Shown here piece by piece: positions 16,967-26,372 of a stretch of DNA of 50,887 nucleotides. Origin of the DNA: Nitrosomonas sp. Lineage in GTDB: Bacteria; Pseudomonadota; Gammaproteobacteria; Burkholderiales; Nitrosomonadaceae. Under the pieces are notes generated by a model, which saw only the letters and a list, made by a program, of their open reading frames with translations, was not told the DNA's origin and did no database searches. Position 1 is the stretch's first letter; each line of letters starts with the position of its first letter. The DNA is taken from NCBI GenBank assembly GCA_021774195.1, contig JAJFJJ010000081.1, positions 1 through 50,887 of the forward strand, given 5' to 3'. The position numbers and the translations under genes were made by a program.

Positions 16967-17824
16967 CTACGAGATCGCCGTCTTTCGGAAGCCAATTTTT
17001 ATCCAGTCAATCCATTCTTGCATTCCTTCCCCTTGTGTTGCCGACAACTGAATAATCGGCAATGAAGGCTTAATACGATGTGCATACTCAATGGTCTTTT
17101 CAACATCGAAAGTTAAATGTGGCAACAAGTCACATTTATTCAGCAACATCAGATCAGCCGCATGAAACATGTCAGGGTATTTAAGCGGTTTATCTTCTCC
17201 CTCCGTCACCGACAGAATCACCACTTTATGCGCCTCCCCCAAATCAAAACCAGAGGGACAAACCAGGTTGCCAACGTTCTCGATCAATAACAGGCTGTTA
17301 TCTTGCAATGATAATTGCTGCATGGCTTTACCCACCATATGCGCATCTAAATGGCATCCCTTACCAGTATTGATTTGCATGGCTGGGGCGCCTGTAGCAC
17401 GAATACGCTCAGCATCATGATCGGTCTGTTGATCCCCTTCTATGACTGCTATTTGCAATTGGTCATACAAGGCTCGAATGGTTTCAATTAGCAGCGTTGT
17501 CTTACCAGAGCCGGGACTGGACACTAAATTAAGCGAGAAAATTCCATGATCAGAACAGAAACGACGATTATCTTCGGCAAAACTATTATTCTTTGCCAGG
17601 ATATCTTGTTCAATCTTAACCATACGTGCCTGACTCATGCCTGGCGCATGCGTTCCTGCAACACCCGTACCAAAGTGGATGGTGCCGTGATGATCACCAT
17701 GCGAGTCTGTCACCTTCTGTTTGACGGGATTAAAACGTAGTGTTTGCCCAGGTTCTTTATGCTGCTGGATTAATTTGCCATTAATGCGCGTTTGGCCGAC
17801 GCCACAACCACAGGTTGTACACAT
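16967..17824 (-). CDS. hypB: Hydrogenase nickel-insertion GTPase HypB
   Basis: A 285-aa protein. The N-terminal metal site CTTCGCG is followed by a short His-containing linker (HGDHHGTIHFG), then the SIMIBI GTPase domain: Walker A SSPGSGKTTLL, EGDQQTDHDAERI, ENVGNLVCP, and NKCD for guanine recognition. It hydrolyses GTP to drive nickel insertion into HoxH together with HypA. The gap to hypA is 6 bp; the downstream short hypF starts right at its end. Confidence 0.95.
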   Translation of the reverse strand: MCTTCGCGVGQTRINGKLIQQHKEPGQTLRFNPVKQKVTDSHGDHHGTIHFGTGVAGTHAPGMSQARMVKIEQDILAKNNSFAEDNRRFCSDHGIFSLNLVSSPGSGKTTLLIETIRALYDQLQIAVIEGDQQTDHDAERIRATGAPAMQINTGKGCHLDAHMVGKAMQQLSLQDNSLLLIENVGNLVCPSGFDLGEAHKVVILSVTEGEDKPLKYPDMFHAADLMLLNKCDLLPHLTFDVEKTIEYAHRIKPSLPIIQLSATQGEGMQEWIDWIKIGFRKTAIS

Positions 17825-17830
17825 ACTTAC

Positions 17831-18172
17831 TTACCCCACCTCAAGTTCTTTAATCTGCATGCCATCACCTTGCGTGATTTGTAATGAAAAACACCCACAG
17901 TGCGGACAGGCCTCATAATGTGTCATGATGGACACGATGCTTTCACATTGGTTGCATTGGGCTTGTCCTGCCACTTCAATAATTTCAAGTTTGCACTGTT
18001 TTGCAATAGTATCTTGCGCCACAATATCAAAGTAAAAGCGTAAGGATTCGGTTTCCACACAAGCCAACTGCCCAATCTCCAACCATACTGTTTTCACATG
18101 AGCGAATTGCTGTTTTGCTGCAGCCTCTTCTATGATCTGTACTATATTTTCCGCCAACGACATTTCGTGCAT
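17831..18172 (-). CDS. hypA: Hydrogenase nickel-insertion metallochaperone HypA
   Basis: A 113-aa protein starting MHEMSLAENIVQ, where His2 is the nickel ligand. The zinc site is CNQC...CPHC in the C-terminal half. The frame is open 21 codons further upstream, but this start is the family start and lies 2 nt after the hupE stop. It delivers nickel to the HypB/HoxH complex. Confidence 0.93.
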   Translation of the reverse strand: MHEMSLAENIVQIIEEAAAKQQFAHVKTVWLEIGQLACVETESLRFYFDIVAQDTIAKQCKLEIIEVAGQAQCNQCESIVSIMTHYEACPHCGCFSLQITQGDGMQIKELEVG

Positions 18173-18174
18173 AT

Positions 18175-18762
18175 TTAGCTTAGCAACAGCACACCACCGT
18201 AAAGCGCAATCAGCACACCACTCATCCGTAGCCACAACCCACTAAACTTCCTTAGCAGTAAAGCCATTCCAATCCCACATAAATGCAATAGCGATGTCGC
18301 CAACATAAACCCTATCGCATAGGAAATAATCGATACAAGCTGCGGCATCTCGCTTCCATGCGCATAGCCATGGCATAGTGCAAACAAAGCAATTAGGATG
18401 ATGCCAACCCATTGCGGTAAATATCCACCACGATAAATCAGCCCCCCTAACACCAGCAACGATATTATAATGCCATGTTCAGCCAAAACACTCGGCAACG
18501 TCAGTACACCCAACAAACCACCCAACCCCATTACCACGACAAAAGTCAATGGTAAGACCCAAACCAAGCGCCCAACTGTATTTGCCGCCAACAAGCCCAC
18601 TGCCAACATGGCTAAAACATGATCCAGGCCGCTTAACGGATGAAAGAAACCATGTAATAGGCCATCATGCAAACTATCACCAGAATGCGCCCAAGTCTGT
18701 GTGGAAAATAACATCACAATACAAAAAAATATGTTGGATGGCCGTCGGAAAAAATTTTTCAT
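18175..18762 (-). CDS. hupE: HupE/UreJ nickel permease
   Basis: A 195-aa protein with an N-terminal signal peptide (ending TQTWA), then HSGD..., the signature GFFHPLSGLDHVLAMLAVG and about six membrane helices. The second His-containing helix (LFALCHGYAHGSEMP) carries further nickel ligands. HupE members import Ni2+ for hydrogenase or urease. Its place between the hoxW and hypA genes fits supply of nickel to HoxH. Confidence 0.93.
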   Translation of the reverse strand: MKNFFRRPSNIFFCIVMLFSTQTWAHSGDSLHDGLLHGFFHPLSGLDHVLAMLAVGLLAANTVGRLVWVLPLTFVVVMGLGGLLGVLTLPSVLAEHGIIISLLVLGGLIYRGGYLPQWVGIILIALFALCHGYAHGSEMPQLVSIISYAIGFMLATSLLHLCGIGMALLLRKFSGLWLRMSGVLIALYGGVLLLS

Positions 18763-18767
18763 AACTG

Positions 18768-19259
18768 CTAACTCGTTAATTGATCGATATATCTTACTGA
18801 TTCCTGCAAATTCCGGACTGCTTGCTCACCAAGCGCATCCCCCAATTCAAAATTATAACCACGAATTCGCATCAAAAAAGCTGGTGGTGCGTCATACTGA
18901 TAAACCTGTTGAAAAATATACAGTAGCGCAGCAGGGGTTAATGCGTGACTGGTATAGCTCTCATCCTTCATTGCATGCACGACGGAGAACACATACGGTT
19001 CATCACACGACATATCCGCATCAACAAATATGACCCGATCATAGCCTGTCAAATCAGTGACATGCTCAATCAACAGTTGCATATCCGTCTGGCAGGTCAC
19101 ATACTCAGATTTACGCTGCACAATTTGATTGGCTAGCATCAAGCCCAACGCATCATCCCCACGTCCTGGATTCCCATATCCAAATAGCAATACTTTTGGT
19201 ATTGTATGAGTCTCACCAAAGTATTTGTTAGTATTGTTTTCTATCAACTCACCATCCAT
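18768..19259 (-). CDS. hoxW: Hydrogenase maturation endopeptidase for HoxH
   Basis: About 164 aa of the HyaD/HupD/HoxW peptidase family: FGYGNPGRGDDALG at the N-terminus supplies one nickel-sensing acid, VIFVDADMS the second and SHALTP the histidine. The enzyme removes the C-terminal extension of HoxH after the NiFe centre is in place. The ORF can begin at TTG 19262; ATG 19259 seems better. It starts only 8 bp from the divergent DUF2905 start, so its promoter must overlap that gene or the operon is read from further upstream. Confidence 0.88.
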   Translation of the reverse strand: MDGELIENNTNKYFGETHTIPKVLLFGYGNPGRGDDALGLMLANQIVQRKSEYVTCQTDMQLLIEHVTDLTGYDRVIFVDADMSCDEPYVFSVVHAMKDESYTSHALTPAALLYIFQQVYQYDAPPAFLMRIRGYNFELGDALGEQAVRNLQESVRYIDQLTS

Positions 19260-19267
19260 CAATATTT

Positions 19268-19471
19268 ATGCAGCAACTACTCATCACACTGGGAATAATT
19301 TTACTCCTGTTAGGCGTGGCCTGGCCGCTGTTATCCAAATTGCCATTTGGTCGCTTACCCGGTGACATTGCGATTGAGCGTGAAAACTTCAGTTTCTATT
19401 TCCCACTCATGACTGGTTTGTTAGTATCCGCGGTGCTATCACTCATATTATGGTGGTTTACACGCAAATGA
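19268..19471 (+). CDS. DUF2905 small membrane protein
   Basis: A 67-aa protein with two hydrophobic helices (about 3-23 and 45-63) separated by KLPFGRLPGDIAIERENFSFYFP, the recognisable DUF2905 signature. Function unknown. It is divergent from hoxW with only 8 bp between the starts. Confidence 0.85.
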   Translation: MQQLLITLGIILLLLGVAWPLLSKLPFGRLPGDIAIERENFSFYFPLMTGLLVSAVLSLILWWFTRK

Positions 19472-19566
19472 TTATTGATCGCCTTTTTGATTCACAAATA
19501 TTTATCTTCCAAGAGATTAAGATGAGATTTAAGCGTCCTCTCGCTTAAAAATAAATTAGTGTAATG

Positions 19567-19830
19567 ACCAACTGAGAATTTTAGAGCCATCGCAAATAAT
19601 TATTTTCACACGAAAGTATGGGAATAGGATAAAGCATAGAAGGAGTGATCAACTATAAAAATTTTAACAAATCACTGACACCTAGGACTTCAATTCTAGT
19701 ACCATAAATCACTTGACCTACCACTTCCTAAGCTGATACAAGAGACCTTAACTGAGTTGTCATTCCGCATTTTAAATCAGTTACGATTGCGTGTGAAAAC
19801 CCCTCAGTTGATCGCTTCAACATTGACCAG
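19567..19830. repeat. Decayed family A remnants
   Basis: ACCAACTGAGAATTTTAG at 19567 matches the right end of family A. ACCCCTCAGTTGATCGCTTCAACATTGACCAG at about 19800 matches the complement of the right end of copies 1 and 3. Both are degraded, and the interior is no longer recognisable. The rest of 19472-20073 contains no gene that I can support. Confidence 0.5.
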
Positions 19831-20073
19831 CACTTTTACTGCTCACTTAATAATAATTAAGCAATACATACCAGACAAATATCCTGAAAATGAGGTATAA
19901 ACCTCCTAGAAAACCAGGAGCTTTGTGCCTTTCTATTTCTCTTACAATACATCATAATTTAGTTGTGTTTATAATGAAGATTGCAAATAATTTGAGCAAT
20001 GTATCCATTACCAAACTCACGTTATTAGTCTTTACTATTATGCCTCATCATTAACTTTTAGGAGTTCTCTATT

Positions 20074-20694
20074 ATGAAAGCATCTCAATTGATTCTGGCT
20101 GCAACACTAGCTGGTGCAACGGTAAGCGCACAAGCAGTAACAACGATCGGGGGTATCGATTTTGCCGACAACGCATTTGCTGATTCCTTAATTAGCTCAA
20201 CCGGAAGTTATACGACATCCGGCGGTTCTTTAGCCTCTGTTCTGACCGACACAAATCCAGGTACTTACGCTTTTTCTCGTTCAAGAGGAGCAAGTGTGGA
20301 TTTAGGTTTTACCGATAACGGCGCTTATAACTTAGCTGGTAATGATCTGGCGATCTTTGAATTGGGCATTCCAGACACTGTTGAAGTGACTATCGGTGCC
20401 ACAACTCTGAGTTTTTTGACAACAAATACTGGATTCAATGCTGGCGGCTTTAATTTGAATGTGGCTTTTGTCGATTTCTCTGATTTTGGTGTCGCTCATG
20501 GTGCCAATCTAACCTCTGTACTTCTCGGCCTGGATATTCCTGCTGCGACTACTGTACCTTCTTTATCTTTAGTCGGCGCTCTTAATGTGTCGCCAGTACC
20601 CGAACCAGAGACTTACGCCATGTTACTGGCTGGTCTTGGCTTAATAGGGTTCACGGCACGTCGTAGAAAAGAGTCAGCAACACGTAAGGCGTAA
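20074..20694 (+). CDS. PEP-CTERM sorting-domain protein
   Basis: A 206-aa secreted protein: signal peptide (MKASQLILAATLAGATVSAQA), a beta-rich Ser/Thr/Asn/Gly-rich body, and a C-terminal PEP-CTERM tail with VPEPETYAMLLAG, a hydrophobic segment and ARRRK. Such tails are cut by exosortase (EpsH), and the proteins are exported to the surface or biofilm matrix. No exosortase is in the window. AGGAG lies before the ATG. It sits on the plus strand between the two minus-strand hydrogenase blocks and has no visible link to them. Confidence 0.9.
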   Translation: MKASQLILAATLAGATVSAQAVTTIGGIDFADNAFADSLISSTGSYTTSGGSLASVLTDTNPGTYAFSRSRGASVDLGFTDNGAYNLAGNDLAIFELGIPDTVEVTIGATTLSFLTTNTGFNAGGFNLNVAFVDFSDFGVAHGANLTSVLLGLDIPAATTVPSLSLVGALNVSPVPEPETYAMLLAGLGLIGFTARRRKESATRKA

Positions 20695-20720
20695 TGCTGG
20701 GCATCTATAACGCGAAGCGA

Positions 20721-20752
20721 ATTGTACCGAATTTATTTCAATTCGGTACAAT
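20721..20752. terminator. Hairpin between convergent genes
   Basis: Perfect 13-bp stem ATTGTACCGAATT / AATTCGGTACAAT with a 6-nt loop, 26 bp after the PEP-CTERM stop codon. It lacks a strong T run, so it may be a weak terminator or a processing/stability hairpin. The following stretch to 20985 holds no gene. Confidence 0.55.
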
Positions 20753-20985
20753 ATGTGCCCTACGTCAGCTAAAAAAAGATAGTTGATTGTGGTCAAGTAA
20801 ACCAGCACGCCAATCAACCATCACATATGCAAAATGTGGGTTTAGGTTTAGATTCGGCCTAGAAGGCCGCACTCAGAAAAACCTTAAATGGCCTTGCTGA
20901 AGAACGAAGGCTAATCATTGCAAAGTGCAACACAAAATGCAGTGACATAGAACCTCAACAATTCTCATTCACATCAATATATTGA

Positions 20986-22461
20986 CTAGTGGTCAATCTC
21001 ACCATTGGTTCCTTTAGTGAGTTGATTAACCAACACACCTTCAACATCCCGCAACTCAACTTTCAACGGCATTTTACCCAGCGCATGGGTGGCACAAGAC
21101 AAACAGGGGTCATAGGCACGTACAGCCACCTCCAAATGATTCAGCAACGCCTCGGTAATTTCATGGCCATCCAGATATTGATTGGCAACGGACCGTATCG
21201 ATTCATTCATGGCTTGATTATTACTGGTGGTTGAAACAATCAGGTTGGCTTTAGTCACCAATCCTTCTTCGTTAATCTGATAATGATGAAATAAGGTACC
21301 ACGTGGCGCTTCAATCACACCAATACCTTCTTGCCGCTTATCTCCCTTCTCAGCGATCAAATCATCACTAACAATTTCCGGATCAAGCAACAATTCATGA
21401 ATCGATTCGGCACAATGTAACGCCTCAATCATGCGCGCCCAATGATAAGCCAATGTATCATGTACAAATTCACCTTGCGCAAATTCCCGGAAATGTTGAC
21501 GCGCTGCTTCTGCCAGCGGTGTTGAAATGCGATCGCTATTATTAACCCGCGCCAACGGACCGACGCGATACCAACCTTGCTCTTTGCCCAATTGGCACAA
21601 ATAAGGGAACTTCATATAGCTCCAGGAGCGTACTTCTTCACGCAAAATTTGTTGATAGTCACAATAATCACGCTGGTCAAAAATGCTCGCGCCATCAGCA
21701 TGACAAGCACGCAACCCGCCATGATAAAACTCCAGCTCTCCTTCTTCCCCGACCATACTGAGAAAATTCGTTTGTAAGGTGGCAAAATCACGATGTTCCG
21801 GATTTGCAATGTGAATCTGTTCATTCAGGGCAAGCGCCTCCTGGCCCCATTGCAATACATCCGCAATCTCATTCAACAAAGCATCACGTGCCACAATGCT
21901 CAGCGCCTTATTCATCCCACCTGGCACTGTGCCCGTTCCATGTACGCGCTTTCCAGTAATCGCCTCAATAATCTGCTGACCATATTTACGCAACCTAACA
22001 CCTTTCAGCGCAATTTCCGGATACTTTCCCAACACGCCAACGATATTACGTTGTGCCGGATCACTACCAAAACCAAATAAAAAATCAGGTGATGAAAGAT
22101 GGAAAAAATGTAGTGCATGGGATTGCAAGATTTGACCAAAATGCAATAAGCGACGCAGCTTGGTTGCTGTTGGCGTTAGTTGGCTAACGCCTTCTATTTG
22201 GTCAACTGCCTTGGCTGCGGCCAATTGATGACTAACCGGACAAATACCGCATAAACGCTGTACAAAGAATGGCACTTCCCAATAGGGGCGCCCTTGAATA
22301 AATTTCTCGAACCCTCGAAACTCGACAATATGAAAACGTGCCTCCTGGATGTGGTTATCCGCATCCAGCAACAACGTAATCTTGCCGTGCCCTTCAACAC
22401 GGGTAACCGGATCAATCGCTATCCGACGGGTGGTGGGTGATGGTGGTTGATTTTTTTCCAT
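20986..22461 (-). CDS. hoxH: NAD-reducing [NiFe] hydrogenase large subunit HoxH
   Basis: A 491-aa protein (start ATG 22461, 2 nt after the hoxY stop; the frame is open further upstream in hoxY). IDPVTRVEGHGKI starts the protein. Both nickel motifs are intact: RLCGICPVSH near the N-terminus and DPCLSCATH near the C-terminus. After ATH comes a 32-residue tail ending GEIDH, the peptide HoxW must remove. With HoxY it forms the H2-activating module of a group 3d bidirectional hydrogenase in the cytoplasm. Last gene of the hoxFUYH unit. Confidence 0.96.
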   Translation of the reverse strand: MEKNQPPSPTTRRIAIDPVTRVEGHGKITLLLDADNHIQEARFHIVEFRGFEKFIQGRPYWEVPFFVQRLCGICPVSHQLAAAKAVDQIEGVSQLTPTATKLRRLLHFGQILQSHALHFFHLSSPDFLFGFGSDPAQRNIVGVLGKYPEIALKGVRLRKYGQQIIEAITGKRVHGTGTVPGGMNKALSIVARDALLNEIADVLQWGQEALALNEQIHIANPEHRDFATLQTNFLSMVGEEGELEFYHGGLRACHADGASIFDQRDYCDYQQILREEVRSWSYMKFPYLCQLGKEQGWYRVGPLARVNNSDRISTPLAEAARQHFREFAQGEFVHDTLAYHWARMIEALHCAESIHELLLDPEIVSDDLIAEKGDKRQEGIGVIEAPRGTLFHHYQINEEGLVTKANLIVSTTSNNQAMNESIRSVANQYLDGHEITEALLNHLEVAVRAYDPCLSCATHALGKMPLKVELRDVEGVLVNQLTKGTNGEIDH

Positions 22462-22463
22462 AC

Positions 22464-23009
22464 CTAATCGTAATGCAAATGATCGCTGGATAATACGGGT
22501 TCTTTGCCAGCCAACAAAGGCCCAAGAATTTGCAAAAACGCATCTGCCGACGGCGGACACCCAGGCAAATAATAATCCACCGGAACCACTTCATGGATGG
22601 GGTAGACTTTATCCAATAACAGTGGCAATTCAGTGTCATTTGGAATCTGCGGATTAGTAACGCCGATACCTGTTTCATACGCTTCTTGCAAACAATCCTT
22701 TAAATCAAAATGGTTACGCATAGCCGGCACACCACCATTTATCGCACATGCCCCCACGGCAATCAATGTCTTACAGTTGGCACGAAATTCCTGTAACACC
22801 TTCACATTTTCGGCATTACACACGCCTCCTTCAATTAAACCAATCTCACAAGATCCACAATGTTTTATATCGGTTAATGGCGAGCGGTTAAACTCAACTT
22901 GTTCCAGCAAAGCGACCAGACGTTCATCCATATCCAGAAATGACATATGACACCCAAAGCAACCGGCTAATGATGTCGTAGCAATTCTGATTTTTGGCTT
23001 AGTTATCAT
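22464..23009 (-). CDS. hoxY: NAD-reducing hydrogenase small subunit HoxY
   Basis: A 181-aa protein starting MITKPKIRIATTSLAGCFGCHMS. The proximal [4Fe-4S] ligands are in AGCFGC, CGSCEIGLIEGG, VGACAINGG and LPGCPPSAD. The start overlaps the hoxU stop by 11 nt. It passes electrons from the NiFe site to the diaphorase. The protein is short, without the extra clusters of membrane hydrogenases, as expected for HoxY. Confidence 0.95.
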   Translation of the reverse strand: MITKPKIRIATTSLAGCFGCHMSFLDMDERLVALLEQVEFNRSPLTDIKHCGSCEIGLIEGGVCNAENVKVLQEFRANCKTLIAVGACAINGGVPAMRNHFDLKDCLQEAYETGIGVTNPQIPNDTELPLLLDKVYPIHEVVPVDYYLPGCPPSADAFLQILGPLLAGKEPVLSSDHLHYD

Positions 23010-23733
23010 CTGATTTTGATTCTTTTGCGATACTTTCTTGCAACCCAATTTCGCTAATGGTGTGTTGATCATAAATCCGCTCACCAATCGGCACATCATA
23101 ACCCTGAGATTTTTTCAAGATTGCACCAACCGGACAAATATTCGCTGCTAAGTCATCCACTTCAAGATTGCTGTCAACCAATTTCCCACTACTTGAATTC
23201 ACAATCAAATGTGCTTCGGTACCTCGACCGGCAATAGCAAAAACGTTCTTCCCATCCACTTCACGACTGGCACGTACACACAAGTCACACAAAATACAGC
23301 GATCTCGATCCAACACAATATCCGCATGCGAGGCATCGATTTTTCGCCTTTGATAAAACTGCGGGAAATGCTCATCCAACATGCCTAAGAAATAACCCAT
23401 AGCCTGCAATTTACAGTTACCCGATTTCTCGCAAGATGGACAAATATGATTGCCTTCAATAAATAACATTTGCGTAATGGATTTTCGTGCTGCATTGATG
23501 GCTGGCGTGTTGCTACTAATTTGCTGACCAGCAACAGCCGGTGTGGTGCAAGCCGCCACACTTTTCTTACCGATTTCAATGCTACATAAGCGGCAATTGC
23601 CATGTGGCGTCAATCCCGGATAATGACACAAATGCGGAATATAAACTTTTGCCGCCAGCGCAGCATCCATAATCGTTTGCCCCACTTCAAAAGGGACCTC
23701 CTGACCATCAATTGTAATTGTATTGTGAGTCAT
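22999..23733 (-). CDS. hoxU: NAD-reducing hydrogenase diaphorase subunit HoxU
   Basis: A 244-aa NuoG-like N-terminal module: [2Fe-2S] ferredoxin domain (CHYPGLTPHGNCRLCSIEIG...C), the His-containing [4Fe-4S] region (GNHICPSCEKSGNCKLQ) and a further cluster site (DRDRCILCDLCVRASREV with a later NICPVGAI). It relays electrons between HoxF and HoxY. It starts 3 bp from the hoxF stop and overlaps hoxY. Confidence 0.95.
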   Translation of the reverse strand: MTHNTITIDGQEVPFEVGQTIMDAALAAKVYIPHLCHYPGLTPHGNCRLCSIEIGKKSVAACTTPAVAGQQISSNTPAINAARKSITQMLFIEGNHICPSCEKSGNCKLQAMGYFLGMLDEHFPQFYQRRKIDASHADIVLDRDRCILCDLCVRASREVDGKNVFAIAGRGTEAHLIVNSSSGKLVDSNLEVDDLAANICPVGAILKKSQGYDVPIGERIYDQHTISEIGLQESIAKESKSDDN

Positions 23734-23736
23734 AGA

Positions 23737-25500
23737 TTATTTTAGATGCGCCGCCGCATCATCACGTTGCGTGATTTGGCGCGCCTCCTCAAGTGTCTTA
23801 TCCAAATCGAATGGTGACATAAAAGATTGTTGTGTCAAATTTTCCTCAAATACTTGCGGAAAGCGTTGCAAACCATCAATAACATGATGTGCTGCGGTAT
23901 GACCCAATCCACAATGTGAATAGCGTTGAATCAATTCGCTCAACCGCTTAATCTCCACAATATCTTGCCGTGTACCTCTACCCTCAGCGATTTTATCCAG
24001 ATTGTTTTTTAACAATTGGGTTCCCACCCGGCAAGGCGTACAAAACCCGCAACTCTCATGCGCAAAGAAACTGGCAAAGTTTCGGTTAATTGTTAATAGA
24101 TCTCGATGCACACCAAAAACCATGAAAGACCCACCAGTTGATAAATCTTCAAAAGCAATCTGGCGATCAAAATCCTGTTTCCCAATTAACACTCCTGCCG
24201 GGCCGCCAATTTGCACCGCCTGTGCATCACTCGCTTGACAATCCTGCAAAACTTGCTGAACACTCACACCAAATGGGTATTCATAAACACCAGGCAATTC
24301 ACAATCACCACTGACACTCAGAATTTTACTGCCGGCCGACTGCGTTGTTCCCATAGTTTTAAACCAGGCACTGCCATGCACTGCAATATGTGCAGCAGCA
24401 ACAAAGGTTTCGACATTATTCACTACAGTCGGTTGATTCAAATAACCGTGCGTCACCGGAAACGGCGGACGAATGCGCGGAATACCCGGCTTACCTTCCA
24501 GGGACTCTATTAACGCCGACTCTTCGCCACAAATATAAGCCCCGGCACCCACGACAATTTCGATATCAAAATCAAAATCTTCTTTACCCAGAATCCGCTG
24601 GCCCAACAACCCCGCTCGCCGATACGCCGCTAAAACTGTTTGCAAATCGGACAATAGAAAACGATATTCTCCGCGCAGATAGATAAAGCCTCTTTCAGCA
24701 CCGATAATAAAAGCACAAAGTGTCATCCCTTCTAACATTGATTCGGCATGTTGTCGTAACAACAAACGGTCTTTAAAAGTCCCCGGCTCTCCTTCATCTG
24801 CGTTACAAACCACATAATGCCCAGCACCTTCAGCTTGTCGACAAAACTGCCACTTCTGCCCAGTACTAAAACCAGCCCCACCACGTCCACGCAAACCGGA
24901 CGCTAGAATGGTCTCCAGCATTTCGTTCGCACCCTGTGCCAAAGTATTTTTCAAACTAAGGCCCGGGATGAAATTCTGATTAAGCAACAAGCCCTTTTTG
25001 TTTACCGATTCATGAACTTGGAACCACTCTGCGGGCCAATCTGCCAGTGACGTTTTAGCATTGATCAACTGTGCAATGTGGTTGACTCTATCGGCATTGT
25101 GCAGAATCAGCGGCATGCCATTAACCAGCATGGCGGAACCATGATCGCACATACCAATGCACGACGTCTCACCGAGACTGACTAATCCATCAGAACGCGT
25201 TTCGCCAGGCGAAACATCCAGCGCTTGAGTGAATTGCAACAAGAAATTTTCGCCACCCACCAAATACCCGCAACTGGTGCAATTACTCAGTAAAAGATGG
25301 TATCGGCCACAAGGTCCCCGGGAAAAGAAAGTATAAAACTCAACGACTGCAGTAACTTGACTAACCGGCAAACAAAATTCATTCGCCACTTGCTGCATTG
25401 ATTCAGAAGAAATACACAAATGCTGTTGCTGCAACGCATACAACCGATGCAGCAGGTGCACAGATTTTGAATCAGGATTGTTTGAAATGGATTGATTCAT
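23737..25500 (-). CDS. hoxF: NAD-reducing hydrogenase diaphorase subunit HoxF
   Basis: About 587 aa (start chosen MNQSISN at 25500; the frame opens at 25530). The N-terminal NuoE-like [2Fe-2S] domain spans about 1-150, with a GPCGRYHLLLSNC...C and SCIGMCDHG. A NuoF-like domain follows: FMN/NAD site GLRGRGGAGFSTGQKW and GAGAYICGEESALIESLEG, then the [4Fe-4S] site SCGFCTPCRVG with a distant CGLG. It binds FMN and NAD(H) and exchanges electrons between NAD+ and the hydrogenase module. First of the four structural genes. Confidence 0.95.
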   Translation of the reverse strand: MNQSISNNPDSKSVHLLHRLYALQQQHLCISSESMQQVANEFCLPVSQVTAVVEFYTFFSRGPCGRYHLLLSNCTSCGYLVGGENFLLQFTQALDVSPGETRSDGLVSLGETSCIGMCDHGSAMLVNGMPLILHNADRVNHIAQLINAKTSLADWPAEWFQVHESVNKKGLLLNQNFIPGLSLKNTLAQGANEMLETILASGLRGRGGAGFSTGQKWQFCRQAEGAGHYVVCNADEGEPGTFKDRLLLRQHAESMLEGMTLCAFIIGAERGFIYLRGEYRFLLSDLQTVLAAYRRAGLLGQRILGKEDFDFDIEIVVGAGAYICGEESALIESLEGKPGIPRIRPPFPVTHGYLNQPTVVNNVETFVAAAHIAVHGSAWFKTMGTTQSAGSKILSVSGDCELPGVYEYPFGVSVQQVLQDCQASDAQAVQIGGPAGVLIGKQDFDRQIAFEDLSTGGSFMVFGVHRDLLTINRNFASFFAHESCGFCTPCRVGTQLLKNNLDKIAEGRGTRQDIVEIKRLSELIQRYSHCGLGHTAAHHVIDGLQRFPQVFEENLTQQSFMSPFDLDKTLEEARQITQRDDAAAHLK

Positions 25501-25548
25501 AATTACCAAGTATAGCGGGAACCGGATCAAAATGACAAAAAGGTTAAA

Positions 25549-26217
25549 TTAAACCAATAATGCCGCAACAACCCCGGTAATAAAAATTCCATCAAAAGTT
25601 CCTGCACCACCAATTGACGCAAAAGGTGTTCCAAGCTTGGGAATTGATTTCATATGAAATAAGTCGGCACCAATCAAAACACCGATTGTTCCACTGATAT
25701 AGGCTAATGGCGCAGCTTGTTCTGGACTCAGCGACATACCAACCAATGCCGCACAGATAGGAGCAATTAAAATCGGCATAACGATACCAACACCGGGAAT
25801 TAGACGACTAAAGTAATAACTCACCATCGTCACAATTACAATCCCCATCACAGTAGAGGGCAAACCGAGATCGCTATTAAAAAACAAATAAATAGACAGC
25901 ACGACCGGAATCAAACACCCTCCCAAATTGACTGCGATTAGCGTCTCGTTACGAAACGGCTGCACTGGAATTTTCAGCAGCCCCCAGATTGTTGGTTGAA
26001 TAATATTTTCGGGTGACGCATCACTCTTAATGCTCATGACGGGTAGATTAACGGCACTGCCAAATAATGACAACAACATCACCAGAAAACCCAAAGTTGG
26101 CGGCAAACCTAATTTTGCAAAAGCAAACGCCAGTATTTCAATCTGGATTAAAACCAGCAGAAACACCAACAAAAAAACAAAAAGAATGAGATGGGGAGGT
26201 GAAAAGGAGCGCTTCAT
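25549..26217 (-). CDS. DUF1614 membrane protein at the head of the hox operon
   Basis: A 222-aa protein with about six membrane helices and the DUF1614 features VNLPVMSIKS, NLGGCLIPV and IGADLFHMKSIP...IGGAGTFDGIFITG. Function unknown. It lies 48 bp upstream of hoxF in the same direction, so it is probably cotranscribed; a role in the hydrogenase pathway is only inferred from position. Confidence 0.8.
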   Translation of the reverse strand: MKRSFSPPHLILFVFLLVFLLVLIQIEILAFAFAKLGLPPTLGFLVMLLSLFGSAVNLPVMSIKSDASPENIIQPTIWGLLKIPVQPFRNETLIAVNLGGCLIPVVLSIYLFFNSDLGLPSTVMGIVIVTMVSYYFSRLIPGVGIVMPILIAPICAALVGMSLSPEQAAPLAYISGTIGVLIGADLFHMKSIPKLGTPFASIGGAGTFDGIFITGVVAALLV

Positions 26218-26222
26218 CTTTT

Positions 26223-26252
26223 AATATATGGTAAAAACCAACTTGTTCACAA
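26223..26252 (-). promoter_or_regulatory. Candidate sigma-70 promoter of the hox operon
   Basis: On the minus strand TTGTGA, an 18-bp spacer and TATATT lie very close to the DUF1614 start, giving a nearly leaderless transcript. The match is moderate, and other hexamers are possible in this AT-rich gap. Confidence 0.3.
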
Positions 26253-26372
26253 GATATTGACAAAGTAACAACATTCACAATAAATGCTATGGTTCTTGAT
26301 AATAACAGGCTCAAGCAAATTACTTGTTGAATATTATGTCAGTTTCTGCAAAACCAACCTAGTGGTGAAAAT

